Shown: positions 8,362-16,820 of the stretch, piece by piece | Layout: the number at the start of each line of letters is the position of its first letter | How positions within the stretch are numbered: the first letter of the stretch is position 1 | The notes under the pieces: generated by a model | Seen by the model: the letters and a program-made list of their open reading frames with translations, nothing else | Told to the model about the DNA's origin: nothing | The model's database searches: none | Source: Nitrospira sp. CG24A | GTDB taxonomy: Bacteria > Nitrospirota > Nitrospiria > Nitrospirales > Nitrospiraceae | DNA: 64,000 bases | Direction of reading: 5' to 3' | NCBI GenBank assembly: GCA_002869925.2 | Contig: NEWT02000010.1 | Coordinates: 36,503 to 100,502 of the forward strand | Translations under genes and position numbers: made by a program

Positions 8362-9105
8362 TCAAGGCATCAACATCCCACCGTTCACATGCAACACGTG
8401 CCCGGTGATATAGGCTGCCTCGTCCGACACGAGAAAACGCACCGCCGCGGCAATATCGGCTGGCGTACCCAATCGTCCCAACGGGATTTGCTTTTGGAGT
8501 GTGTCTTTCACCTCCGTCGACAATCCCTGCGTCATGGCGGTGTCGATGAATCCTGGGGCCACCGCGTTCACGGTCACGGCTCGGCTCGCATATTCCCGTG
8601 CCACCGTCTTGGTGAGTCCAATCACCGCCGCCTTCGATGCCGCGTAATTCGCCTGGCCCACATTACCCATCACGCCGACGATCGACGCAATGTTGACGAT
8701 ACGACCATACCGCTGCTTGGTCATCGGGAGCAAGACCGCCTTGATACAATTGAACGTCCCGGTCAAATTGACTTGCAACACCAGGTTCCAGTCTTCTTCC
8801 TTCATCCGCAACAGCAACCCATCGCGCGTAATCCCGGCATTGTTCACCAGAATGTCGACCTTCCCCCACTCCTTGATCACCTGATCGACCATGGCTTTAG
8901 TCTCAGTGCCGTCCGCCACATTGACTTTGATGTTCAGCGCCTTACGCCCCAACTGCTCCACTCCTGCAACCGTGTCTTTCGACCGGCTCGGATCAAGATC
9001 GGCGACCACAATATCAGCCCCGGCTTGCGCCAACGCTTCTGCAATCGCCCGGCCGATTCCTTGCGCCGCCCCCGTCACAATCGCTACCTTACCTTGAAGT
9101 GACAT
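8362..9105 (-). CDS. fabG: 3-oxoacyl-[ACP] reductase
   Basis: This 247-residue short-chain dehydrogenase has the Rossmann motif VTGAAQGIGRAIA, NNAG, and a Ser-Tyr-Lys catalytic set (NIASIVG, YAASKAA). The C-terminal HVLHVNGGMLM is typical of FabG. It uses NADPH to reduce beta-ketoacyl-ACP. The ATG at 9105 is preferred because GGAG lies 8 bases before it; a GTG at 9120 is the longer alternative. The gene begins 12 bases downstream of fabD's stop. Confidence 0.96.
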   Translation of the reverse strand: MSLQGKVAIVTGAAQGIGRAIAEALAQAGADIVVADLDPSRSKDTVAGVEQLGRKALNIKVNVADGTETKAMVDQVIKEWGKVDILVNNAGITRDGLLLRMKEEDWNLVLQVNLTGTFNCIKAVLLPMTKQRYGRIVNIASIVGVMGNVGQANYAASKAAVIGLTKTVAREYASRAVTVNAVAPGFIDTAMTQGLSTEVKDTLQKQIPLGRLGTPADIAAAVRFLVSDEAAYITGHVLHVNGGMLMP

Positions 9106-9116
9106 CCGCTCGCTCC

Positions 9117-10085
9117 TCACATTCCTTCCGCACTGAGCGCAGCGCGGGTCGCCTCGAGCGACTTAGGATCAATGACATTCATGGTCACTGCGTCCGGAAG
9201 AATCCGTTTGATTAAGCCGCTCAACACGGTCCCGGGCCCAACTTCGACAAAGGTCGTCACACCCATCGCGGCCATGGCCTTCACCGAATCTTCCCAGAGC
9301 ACCGACGAGGGAAGTTGTCGTACCAGCGAGGCCTGGATGTCACCCGCCTTCGTAAGGGCTCTGGCTTCGGCATTGGTAATCAACGGCGCCTTGAGATCAG
9401 ACCAGGTGATCGCCGCCAAATCTCCAGCAAGTCGATCGGCCGCTTTCTGCATCAGCGGCGTATGCACCGGCACACTTACTGGCAGCACGATCGCCTTCTT
9501 GCAGCCCTTGGCCTTTGCCAGCTCAATAGCCCGCTCCACGGCAGCCTTTTCCCCGGCAATGACGATCTGGCCGGGCGAATTGAAATTTGCCGCAGCCACA
9601 ACCCCCACAGATGACGCGTCACGACACACCTCTTTCACCACGTCTGCCGTGAGGCCAAGCAGCGCGGCGACAAGCCCGGTTCCTGGTAATACCGCTTCGG
9701 CCATATAACGACCCCGCTTCTGTACGATCGCCACCGCCTCAGGATAAGTCATTCCCCCAGCGGCAACAAGAGCCGAGTATTCACCCAAGCTATGACCGGC
9801 CACTGCGATCGGCGCAACCCTCAACGGTTGAAGTGCATGGAGCGCAGCCAGACTGCTCACCAACAACGCCGGCTGAGTATACTCCGTGAGATTCAATTGC
9901 TCCGCCGGCCCGTCAAAACAGAGCGCGGCAATGTCATACCCCAATACCAACGAGGCCTCATCGTACACACTCCTGATGCTCGGATAGGCCTCAACGAGCG
10001 CCTTCCCCATTCCAACCGACTGCGATCCCTGACCGGGGAAGACCAGTCCGATTCCACGTGACGTTGTTGATTGGAGTGTCGTCAT
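9117..10085 (-). CDS. fabD: Malonyl-CoA:ACP transacylase
   Basis: This 322-residue acyltransferase loads malonate onto ACP. Key features are LVFPGQGSQ near the N-terminus, the nucleophile Ser in AGHSLGEYSALVAAG, and the catalytic His in VSVPVHTPLM. A spacer of 185 bp separates it from fabH; the spacer holds a CCTGGG...CCCAGG hairpin near 10146 but no gene. The order fabH-fabD-fabG-acpP-fabF is conserved in many bacteria. Confidence 0.96.
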   Translation of the reverse strand: MTTLQSTTSRGIGLVFPGQGSQSVGMGKALVEAYPSIRSVYDEASLVLGYDIAALCFDGPAEQLNLTEYTQPALLVSSLAALHALQPLRVAPIAVAGHSLGEYSALVAAGGMTYPEAVAIVQKRGRYMAEAVLPGTGLVAALLGLTADVVKEVCRDASSVGVVAAANFNSPGQIVIAGEKAAVERAIELAKAKGCKKAIVLPVSVPVHTPLMQKAADRLAGDLAAITWSDLKAPLITNAEARALTKAGDIQASLVRQLPSSVLWEDSVKAMAAMGVTTFVEVGPGTVLSGLIKRILPDAVTMNVIDPKSLEATRAALSAEGM

Positions 10086-10270
10086 ACTACCGGAGTGAAT
10101 ACGTCAGACTGCTGGTTACCTTCATCCGTCGTGATATTCAAACCTGGGACAGACGCCCAGGCCGACTCCGGGGGTTAGATATCGTCGAATCTCCCTTGAA
10201 TGTCAACGGGAAAAATTGGCGGCACACAGACGAGCGACGCAGAGGAAGATGATGACTTCCATCCGTCACA

Positions 10271-11245
10271 TTACCACCGAATAAGAGCTGATGCCCATGT
10301 CAATCCAGCGCCGAAGGCCCCTAACATTACGAGGCTCCCTTCTTTGATTCGCCCCTGCTTCACCGCCTCATCCAAGGCAATGGGAATCGAGGCCGCTGAC
10401 GTATTTCCATATCGATCCAGATTCAGCATCACTTTCTCCGACGGGAGCCCAAGACGCTCAGCCACCGCCCTGAGAATGCGCACATTCGCTTGGTGCGGCA
10501 CATACAGATCGAGATCCTCAACACGAAGATGATTGGCCGCCAACGTTTCCCTCGCGACTTCTTCCAAAGTCCGAACCGCTACCTTAAACGTCTCGTTCCC
10601 CTTCATCTTGATATACTGCATCCTCTCCGCCACCACCTTTTCGGAAGGTGGCAGACGTGATCCCCCTCCTGGCACCGCAATCAAGTCGCAGAGCGCCCCG
10701 TCGGAACGAAGATGCGTAGACAGAATGCCACGGTCGTTCTCACTGGCGCTGATGACTGCAGCTCCGGCTCCATCCCCGAATAGAATACAGGTATTGCGAT
10801 CGGTCCAGTCGAGAATGGCCGACATCACTTCCGACCCGACGATCAACACATGGCGCATGCCGGTTTTCACATAGGCATCCGCCACCGATAATGCATAAAC
10901 GAACCCGCAACAGGCGGCTGACAGGTCACAGGCCGCTGCGCGCGTCGCCCCCAATCGATGCTGAATCAAACAAGCGGTGGCAGGGATCGGATAGTCGCCG
11001 GTGCAGGTGGCCAACAGCACAAGATCGAGATCGGCTGCACTCACCCCCGCAGCCTTTAACGCTTGCTCTGCTGCCTTGATCGCCAGATCGGAACAGGCTT
11101 CCCCGGGGCCGACGACGTGCCGTTCGCGAATTCCGGTCCGTTCGACAATCCACTCGTCCGAGGTCGCGACCATCCGTTCGAGATCGGCATTGGTCAACAC
11201 CTTGGCCGGCACATACGATCCAGTCCCTGAGATGCGGGCTCTCAT
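10271..11245 (-). CDS. fabH: 3-oxoacyl-[ACP] synthase III
   Basis: This 324-residue KAS III starts fatty-acid synthesis by condensing acyl-CoA with malonyl-ACP. The catalytic Cys lies in ACDLSAACCGF, His in YVPHQANVRI, and Asn in DRYGNTSAASIPIAL. Its ATG overlaps the plsX stop (ATGA), so plsX and fabH are probably translationally coupled, a common arrangement linking phospholipid and fatty-acid synthesis. Confidence 0.96.
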   Translation of the reverse strand: MRARISGTGSYVPAKVLTNADLERMVATSDEWIVERTGIRERHVVGPGEACSDLAIKAAEQALKAAGVSAADLDLVLLATCTGDYPIPATACLIQHRLGATRAAACDLSAACCGFVYALSVADAYVKTGMRHVLIVGSEVMSAILDWTDRNTCILFGDGAGAAVISASENDRGILSTHLRSDGALCDLIAVPGGGSRLPPSEKVVAERMQYIKMKGNETFKVAVRTLEEVARETLAANHLRVEDLDLYVPHQANVRILRAVAERLGLPSEKVMLNLDRYGNTSAASIPIALDEAVKQGRIKEGSLVMLGAFGAGLTWASALIRW

Positions 11246-12267
11246 GACGGCGTATCCTCAGTCGGCTTAGCCTGAGAAACACTCTCTTCAATATCGCGTT
11301 GGATCAACTCATCGACACGACTTTCTGCCAATCCCTTTGCCCGTCGGATCGCATTCTTGATCGCCTTGGCGGACGAACGGCCATGGCAGATCATGGTAAT
11401 GCCATTGACGCCCAGGAGCGGCGCGCCGCCGAATTCCGCGTAATCGATTTTCTTCTTTAAGTTCAGCAACGGCTTGGCAATGAGTGGGTAGGCCAAGCGG
11501 CCCAAGAAGGACCCCGAGATCTCCTTGATCAGCAACTTCTTGATCGTATCCGCCACTCCCTCGGAAATTTTCAGCGCGACGTTTCCAATAAAGCCATCAC
11601 ACACCACCACATCCGCGCTCCCGCTGTACACATCACGGCCCTCGATATTCCCGATGAAGTTGAGCGAACTGGCTTTGAGAAGCTTGAACGCTTCCTTCGT
11701 CACTTCATTCCCTTTGCTGTCTTCTTCCCCGATACTCAACAGTCCAATGCGTGGGTTAGGCTTTCCAAAAAGATGCTTACCGTACTCATTCCCCATGATG
11801 GCGAATTGGGCCAGATGCTGAGCCGAACAGTCCACATTAGCCCCCACATCCAACATAATCGCCGTACCAGTCAACGTAGGTAGGCTCGTCGCAATCGCCG
11901 GGCGCTCGACACCCTTCGTCAGCCCGAGGACAAAAAACGACGCGACCATACTGGCGCCGGTGTTTCCAGGACTGACCACGGCGCTCGCCTCGCCGCTCTT
12001 GACCAGCTCAGTGGCAATCCAGATGGAGGAATTCCGCTTTTTGCGGGCAACGGTCGCCGGCGACTCGTGCATTTCGACGACTTGGGAAGCATGTCGAATA
12101 GAGAGGCGGGAATCCGTACAGCCGAGACGGCGACACTCAGCAGTGATCATCGTTTCGTCACCGACCAGCAGTACTTCGACATCACATTCCTGGGCAGCCT
12201 GGAGCGCTCCCTCAATAGCCGGAGCCGGTCCATGGTCACCGCCCATGACATCAAGCGCAATCTTCAT
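11242..12267 (-). CDS. plsX: Phosphate acyltransferase
   Basis: This 341-residue PlsX makes acyl-phosphate from acyl-ACP for phospholipid synthesis. It starts MKIALDVMGGDHGPAPAIEGA, the family hallmark, and contains GNTGASM and NIEGRDV. It overlaps fabH by 4 bases and lies 188 bases downstream of rpmF with no gene between. The C-terminal 20 residues are a low-complexity extension. Confidence 0.96.
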   Translation of the reverse strand: MKIALDVMGGDHGPAPAIEGALQAAQECDVEVLLVGDETMITAECRRLGCTDSRLSIRHASQVVEMHESPATVARKKRNSSIWIATELVKSGEASAVVSPGNTGASMVASFFVLGLTKGVERPAIATSLPTLTGTAIMLDVGANVDCSAQHLAQFAIMGNEYGKHLFGKPNPRIGLLSIGEEDSKGNEVTKEAFKLLKASSLNFIGNIEGRDVYSGSADVVVCDGFIGNVALKISEGVADTIKKLLIKEISGSFLGRLAYPLIAKPLLNLKKKIDYAEFGGAPLLGVNGITMICHGRSSAKAIKNAIRRAKGLAESRVDELIQRDIEESVSQAKPTEDTPS

Positions 12268-12455
12268 AGGGCTGCTGAGTGTTTATCGAACGATGACGTA
12301 TCGCATGGCCGGAAAAGAAGAGCAACCGTCGCCACGCTATATGCGGCAGGAGTGTAGAGCAGTGGATTGATCGACGCAACAGGTACACAGCGATTATCCC
12401 GTCACGATCCCTGGAGTCAACTGGGCCCAGTCAGACGGCCCCCTCACAGACCCGA

Positions 12456-12641
12456 CTAGGACTCTTCGACCTGAATGACCGCCTTACCCTTATAGGTTCC
12501 ACAATGCAAGCAAGTGTAATGCGGCAGCTTGATCTCGTGGCACTGCGGACAGACGGACATGCCCGGCGGGGTGATGCGCAACTTTTGTGTGCGCCGCTTG
12601 TCGCGTCGTTCTCGTGAATGTTTATGCTTCGGATTCGGCAT
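12456..12641 (-). CDS. rpmF: 50S ribosomal protein L32
   Basis: This 61-residue basic protein begins MPNPKHKHSRERRDKRR and carries a zinc ribbon (CPQC and CLHC). It is a component of the large ribosomal subunit. AAGGAGT lies 7 bases before the ATG. The yceD-rpmF-plsX-fab order is widely conserved. Confidence 0.97.
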   Translation of the reverse strand: MPNPKHKHSRERRDKRRTQKLRITPPGMSVCPQCHEIKLPHYTCLHCGTYKGKAVIQVEES

Positions 12642-12678
12642 GGCAACTCCTTCTCACTCTCGATAGCAGACGGTCACG

Positions 12679-13269
12679 CTATGATGCTGACGATTCTCCG
12701 GTCTTGTGTTTCATGCTCTGGACCACCCGAAATGTCGGGATCGGTGGTTCCTTGGCGCACCGACAGGGGCCCTCATTCAAATTTTTTCCACATTGCGCGC
12801 AGAGCCCCGCGCAGTCGTCGCTGCAGAGCGGCTGCATCGGCGCGGACAGGATCACATGTTCGCGTAACATGGGAGCCAGTTCCAACTGATTGCCCTGATA
12901 GTGATATTGATCGTCTGGCTCCTCTTCGGATTCGGCCTCCACGACTTCCGCACGCCCTTTTCGGGGATCGATCCGCTTCGGATGACGAGGCGTCGACTTG
13001 GGCTCCTGGATAAAGGCCGCCCGAACAGAAAACGCCAACGGATCTTCGTATTCTTTTAAGCACCGCACACATTCGCGGACGATCGTGCCCTCCAGAACCC
13101 CCGTCACGGCGACCAGCCCTTCGATATTGGTCAGGTCCAAACTCACAGCCAAGGGACCTGAGAGCAGCGCATCCTCTCCGGTGAGATCCAACTCTTCAGC
13201 CGTCACCTCACCGATCAGCGAGAGGCCATCGGCAGTGATGTCAGCCAGCAGCGGCCTGAGCAGTTCCAT
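12679..13269 (-). CDS. YceD/DUF177 family protein
   Basis: This 196-residue protein belongs to DUF177, linked in other bacteria to 23S rRNA accumulation and almost always beside rpmF, as here. The pattern GTIVRECVRCLKEY and the C-terminal zinc-ligand set (CSDDCAGLCAQCG, then C at the end of GPCRC) are visible. The ATG at 13269 has AGGTAGGT upstream. A longer frame from TTG at 13299 would add 10 residues. Confidence 0.88.
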   Translation of the reverse strand: MELLRPLLADITADGLSLIGEVTAEELDLTGEDALLSGPLAVSLDLTNIEGLVAVTGVLEGTIVRECVRCLKEYEDPLAFSVRAAFIQEPKSTPRHPKRIDPRKGRAEVVEAESEEEPDDQYHYQGNQLELAPMLREHVILSAPMQPLCSDDCAGLCAQCGKNLNEGPCRCAKEPPIPTFRVVQSMKHKTGESSAS

Positions 13270-13309
13270 CGTGGCACCTACCTGCATTCCTATCCCCAAT
13301 GTGACCAGA

Positions 13310-13576
13310 TTATCGTTCTTCTGCGAAACTGATGAGCGCGATGTGTCGAGCCCGCTTGACGGCAGCCGTCAATTCACGCTGGTGCCTCATGCAATTGCCG
13401 GAGATACGCCGCGGAACAATCCGGCCGCGCTCAGTGAGAAAGTTTCTCAGCAGACCGACATCCTTAAAATCGATCGACCCTTTGTCGATACAAAATCGAC
13501 AAGGCCGTCTCCGCTGAAAAAACCGCCCGCCACCACCACCCTCTCGGTCTCCGCCTTGTTGCTGTTCACGTTCCAT
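13310..13576 (-). CDS. rpsR: 30S ribosomal protein S18
   Basis: This 88-residue S18 has a Gly/Gln-rich N-terminus and the conserved block FCIDKG...[18 protein letters not shown]. Cysteines in PCRFC and GNCMRHQ suggest the zinc-binding form. It follows ssb by 18 bases in the classical rpsF-ssb-rpsR set. The usual following gene rplI (L9) is absent; yceD takes its place. Confidence 0.96.
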   Translation of the reverse strand: MEREQQQGGDREGGGGGRFFQRRRPCRFCIDKGSIDFKDVGLLRNFLTERGRIVPRRISGNCMRHQRELTAAVKRARHIALISFAEER

Positions 13577-13594
13577 ACACCGTCTCCCTATTTG

Positions 13595-13996
13595 TTAGAC
13601 GTGCTCGTCGGATTCATATACGCCATCATCGTGCGCCGGGGCCTCAGCTCCACCGCCGCCACCATCCTGACGTTTCGGCATGAACGTGACCGTTTGGGCC
13701 ACCACCTCATGCTTACTGCGTTTCTGACCGTCTTCAGTTTCCCACCGGCGCTGTTGGAGCCGCCCGTCAACGATGATTCCGCTTCCCTTGCTGAGATACT
13801 GCCCGCAATGTTCCGCCTGCTTGCCGAAGACGACAATATCGACAAAGCAAACTTCTTCTTTCAATTCATCGCCCTGCTTGTACCGCCGGCTGACCGCCAG
13901 GCCTAAGCTGGCCACCGGCGTCCCGTTCGGCGTATACCGCAGCTCAGGATTCCGCGTGAGGTTCCCGAGGAGAATGACTTTGTTAAACCCGGCCAC
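13595..13996 (-). CDS. ssb: Single-stranded DNA-binding protein
   Basis: This 133-residue protein has an OB-fold N-terminus (NKVILLGNLTRNPELRYTPNG, then FVDIVVFGKQAE and GSGIIVDGRLQ). The C-terminal tail is short and acidic (DDGVYESDEHV) and lacks the DDDIPF-type tip that normally recruits partner proteins. It starts with GTG inside the end of rpsF, with GGAGGAG about 9 bases upstream, so translation is coupled. Confidence 0.94.
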   Translation of the reverse strand: MAGFNKVILLGNLTRNPELRYTPNGTPVASLGLAVSRRYKQGDELKEEVCFVDIVVFGKQAEHCGQYLSKGSGIIVDGRLQQRRWETEDGQKRSKHEVVAQTVTFMPKRQDGGGGGAEAPAHDDGVYESDEHV

Positions 13997-14330
13997 CGGC
14001 GAACTCCTCCGATGATGTTTCGATCGGCCGTGGTGGCACCAGTTCTTTTTTAAGATGGACGGTCAAAAACTTGATAATGGTGTCTTCCAATCGATAGGAT
14101 CGCTCTAATTCACCAACGGTGATGTTGGGTGCCCTGAAGTAAAAATAGACGTACGTGCCCTTGCGCTCCCGCTTCACCTCGTAGGCGAGTTTCTTCTTGC
14201 CCCAGTTTTCTGATTTGATGAACTGCGCGCCGGTCTTCTCTGCCACCGCCTTCATCTTTTCGATCAAAGCAGTGGTCTCCTGGTCGGAGACAGACGCACG
14301 AATAATAAACAGAGACTCGTAGAGCTCCAT
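13983..14330 (-). CDS. rpsF: 30S ribosomal protein S6
   Basis: This 115-residue S6 begins MELYESLFIIRASVSDQE and contains the typical WGKKKLAYEVKRERKGTYVYFYF. It binds S18 in the 30S platform, consistent with rpsR nearby. The ATG at 14330 has AGGAGG 9 bases upstream. The end overlaps ssb by 14 bases. It is the first gene of the long rpsF-to-cyclophilin minus-strand run. Confidence 0.96.
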   Translation of the reverse strand: MELYESLFIIRASVSDQETTALIEKMKAVAEKTGAQFIKSENWGKKKLAYEVKRERKGTYVYFYFRAPNITVGELERSYRLEDTIIKFLTVHLKKELVPPRPIETSSEEFAGGRV

Positions 14331-14477
14331 GCAGCAATCCTCCTGGACAAAGGCCCCCAACTCAATGCTGGGAGCGAGGTGTAGGCACGCTGGATTCAGC
14401 CAGCGCGAAGCGATGAAGCTACCATAGGCCTCGAGAACGTGTCAACGAGTATGCCAGGATGTTCGCCTCATCTCGTT

Positions 14478-14849
14478 CTATCGTCTGAACATTCGTGACG
14501 GGGCATTCGCCGGAGGCGAAGGACGAGGGCTTGACCCGCCGGGGTTAGAAAACGACCCACCTGGAGAAAAGCCGGAACGGGGATAATAATTGGGATAGCC
14601 TGATCGATACCCCGACCCATATCCTCCTGGCCCATATCCCGAAAATCCTGGATAGTACGCAAAGGGGCTCCACCAGAATCCCGGACTCCGGTAGAACGGA
14701 CTGGCTTGGTCATACACGTCGGCGTACCCATTCTCCGGGGCCTGACCGAGCATGCTCATTCGCTGTGTCTGATGCACCGACTCTGCGCAGGCTGTAAGAC
14801 TAAACAGTAGGACTCCACCGATCATCGCCTTCATCCATCGAGTCGACAT
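14478..14849 (-). CDS. Small Gly/Tyr/Pro-rich lipoprotein
   Basis: This 123-residue protein has a signal sequence ending in the lipobox LTAC (Cys near residue 21), so it is probably anchored in the inner or outer membrane. Residues 50-115 are low complexity, rich in Gly, Tyr, Pro and Ser (SGYGPGGYGSGYRSGYPNYY), and probably unstructured or surface-associated. No family recognised. It begins 11 bases downstream of the beta-barrel protein gene, and the two probably form one unit. Confidence 0.75.
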   Translation of the reverse strand: MSTRWMKAMIGGVLLFSLTACAESVHQTQRMSMLGQAPENGYADVYDQASPFYRSPGFWWSPFAYYPGFSGYGPGGYGSGYRSGYPNYYPRSGFSPGGSFSNPGGSSPRPSPPANAPSRMFRR

Positions 14850-14860
14850 GGCACCCTCCC

Positions 14861-15502
14861 CTAAAAATGGTACGAGACGCCGACAAACAGTTGATGCGCC
14901 CTATAGGTACTGTTGAATCCACCGAACGAACCGAATGCGCCGTTAAAGTCGAACTTCGCATCCGTGAATTTGTATTCCGTGAACAGCGCCACATTCGGTG
15001 TCACAAATGCGCGAACCCCTGTGAGAAAATTGAACCCAACCGAAACCTGTGTATCCGGCTCAGTCTCCACCGAACGACCCAGGCGCGCAATCAGAATACC
15101 AGGGCCGAGGCCCAGATAGGGCTGAAAGGTCGTGCCAGGATACCGGAACAGCACATTCAAGCCGACATTCGTCACCCCCAGATGAATGCCGGGGGTATTG
15201 TCGATATTCTTGACGTGCGGCGTACTGTGATTGACATCCAGTTCGAATCCAAGTGAGCCGTGAAAAGGATACACCCCGACCTTTCCACCATACGCAACAC
15301 TGTTCTTCATGTCGAAGGCTTGCAACTCTATCCCACTGAACGGACCTGTGGTGGTGACGTTGCGCAAGGAATCAGCAAAGCTGTGCCCGGCTTGGCCCGC
15401 TACGTACCATTCAGCCTGTGCCGGAATCGTTATCGAGAATAAGGTTGCCAGTAGGAGGACACTGAGGAAGAACTGTCGTCGAACGCAACGGTGCAGCATC
15501 AT
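14861..15502 (-). CDS. Outer-membrane beta-barrel protein
   Basis: This 213-residue protein has a signal peptide (hydrophobic core, AQAEW cleavage) followed by alternating amphipathic strands (GFELDVNHS, PYLGLGPGILIARLG, ALFTEYKFTDAKFDF) and a C-terminal aromatic signature ending VGVSYHF. This is an OmpA/OmpW-like eight-stranded barrel. The ATG at 15502 has GGAG 6 bases upstream; an ATG 12 bases earlier has none. Function (porin, adhesin or structural) cannot be told. Confidence 0.82.
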   Translation of the reverse strand: MMLHRCVRRQFFLSVLLLATLFSITIPAQAEWYVAGQAGHSFADSLRNVTTTGPFSGIELQAFDMKNSVAYGGKVGVYPFHGSLGFELDVNHSTPHVKNIDNTPGIHLGVTNVGLNVLFRYPGTTFQPYLGLGPGILIARLGRSVETEPDTQVSVGFNFLTGVRAFVTPNVALFTEYKFTDAKFDFNGAFGSFGGFNSTYRAHQLFVGVSYHF

Positions 15503-15514
15503 GGTGTACTCCAT

Positions 15515-15812
15515 GAGCGAGGCTTGGAATTATTCTACTATGAAGTTTTGGCGAAATGTGAGGAGTAGGGCAGGGAAACCGCTTGGATTAAGGAGATTTA
15601 ATAATGGTGGGTCTGCCTGGGCCCAACCGTTCCCTTGCCTCCGGAGCGACCCTTCCGGGCTTCGTCGAGTGGAAACCTTCCGGAATTCCTTCAGCCGCGA
15701 TCTGACGATCACGTTGCTTCAGTCAGTTCCAGCTTTCCCTCTCGCCGAAACCTCGGTGGGTCCCCGCTCCTCTGGCAAAGCCCGCTCTGAGCCCTGGCAA
15801 GCCGCCAAAATA
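15515..15812. other. Intergenic stretch without recognised gene
   Basis: About 300 bp between the barrel protein and the hydrolase. I see no SD-supported frame and no tRNA. It contains GGAAACCTTCCGGAATTCC-like short palindromes near 15670, but nothing I can name. Confidence 0.5.
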
Positions 15813-16532
15813 TTACGACATTGGCTTGTTCCCACTCAAACCTTCAATAAAACGATCAATTGCCACCGAAGCTTCTTGAGGCTTCCGCTGTAATATAAAA
15901 TGCGGCGCCTCGATCTCAATGACTTGAATGGTGGGTTTGATATTTCTGATGTCATCAAAACATTTTTGCGAGACAAGACGATCTTGCTTTGCCATGAGAT
16001 AAAGGATTGGGACAGAGCATTTTTTGAGTGCTTCGCTAGCATCAACCGCCTGCACAGCTCGAACCCTCTCAGCAATCACTCTCGGACTCACTTTCTGTTT
16101 TACCTGACGAAACAGATCAAGCAAGTCTCGCGGTGAATCCATTCCAGCCGCAATAAACCGCACGAATATATCAGGAGGACTCAAATTTCCCATCAAGGCA
16201 ATTAGTGGCCGTGGAAGCCACGCTACCCAAGCAAGGCTCGGAGGTAATGGGTTCGCAATAAATGATGCACATAAAATAACCGCCCGCAGGTTGGCGGGAT
16301 GTAGCGCTGCAATCTCGATCGAGAGTGGCCCGCCATATGATTCACCCAGTAGAACGAAAGGCTCCACACGCGGCAACGCATCCTCGACGAGAGGCACTAA
16401 TTCCTTGTATGACAGAAATTGTTCACTTGGATAGGAAACTACTTGCGGCTTCAATCTTGGCGGCAAAACTTTTAACAATGATTGGAATAGTTCTCCCGTT
16501 CCATCCAACCCCGGAAGCAACACAAGACGCAT
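15813..16532 (-). CDS. Alpha/beta hydrolase
   Basis: This 239-residue hydrolase opens directly with VLLPGLDGTGELF (oxyanion-hole region). The nucleophile Ser lies in LLGESYGGPLS, the acid Asp in AKQDRLV and the His in EAPHFIL. No signal peptide, so cytoplasmic. The substrate is unknown; esterase or thioesterase activity would be typical. The gene looks more AT-rich than its neighbours and stands alone between two gene-free spacers, so it may have been acquired. Confidence 0.85.
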   Translation of the reverse strand: MRLVLLPGLDGTGELFQSLLKVLPPRLKPQVVSYPSEQFLSYKELVPLVEDALPRVEPFVLLGESYGGPLSIEIAALHPANLRAVILCASFIANPLPPSLAWVAWLPRPLIALMGNLSPPDIFVRFIAAGMDSPRDLLDLFRQVKQKVSPRVIAERVRAVQAVDASEALKKCSVPILYLMAKQDRLVSQKCFDDIRNIKPTIQVIEIEAPHFILQRKPQEASVAIDRFIEGLSGNKPMS

Positions 16533-16698
16533 AACTTCTTCATGCCAGAATAAGCCGTTTCCTGCAAACCTTTGTTGAGTTGCGTAGCCCTCTCCTGGAG
16601 AATGGGCAAATGCGCCAAGACCCTGAGAATCGAATGTTGCCTGGAACGCAGAGACTAAGCGTGACTTTTAAGGGGTGAGTGAGAGATCTCCCCGTGCA

Positions 16699-16820
16699 GG
16701 CTGCTCAAAAAGGCGGATAACAAGGCCGCAGGGAGCGCGGCGACTGAGGCGTACCCTTGTGGTACGTCGCAAGGAGACAGGCGACTGAGAACGCAGTGAG
16801 CCGCCTTTTTCAGCAGCCGA
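16699..16820. repeat. Family B palindromic repeat, copy B2
   Basis: The ends GGCTGCTCAAAAAGGCGG and CCGCCTTTTTCAGCAGCC pair almost perfectly, and the interior keeps GAGGCGTACCCTTGTGGTACGT. It abuts the ychF stop codon at 16821. Because the arm bases differ from B1 but remain complementary, the hairpin itself appears conserved. Confidence 0.85.

Noticed and set aside
15530..15712. A 60-codon gene in the spacer after the hydrolase
   Set aside because: No SD, no recognisable composition or domain, and overlapping frames on the other strand are equally long.
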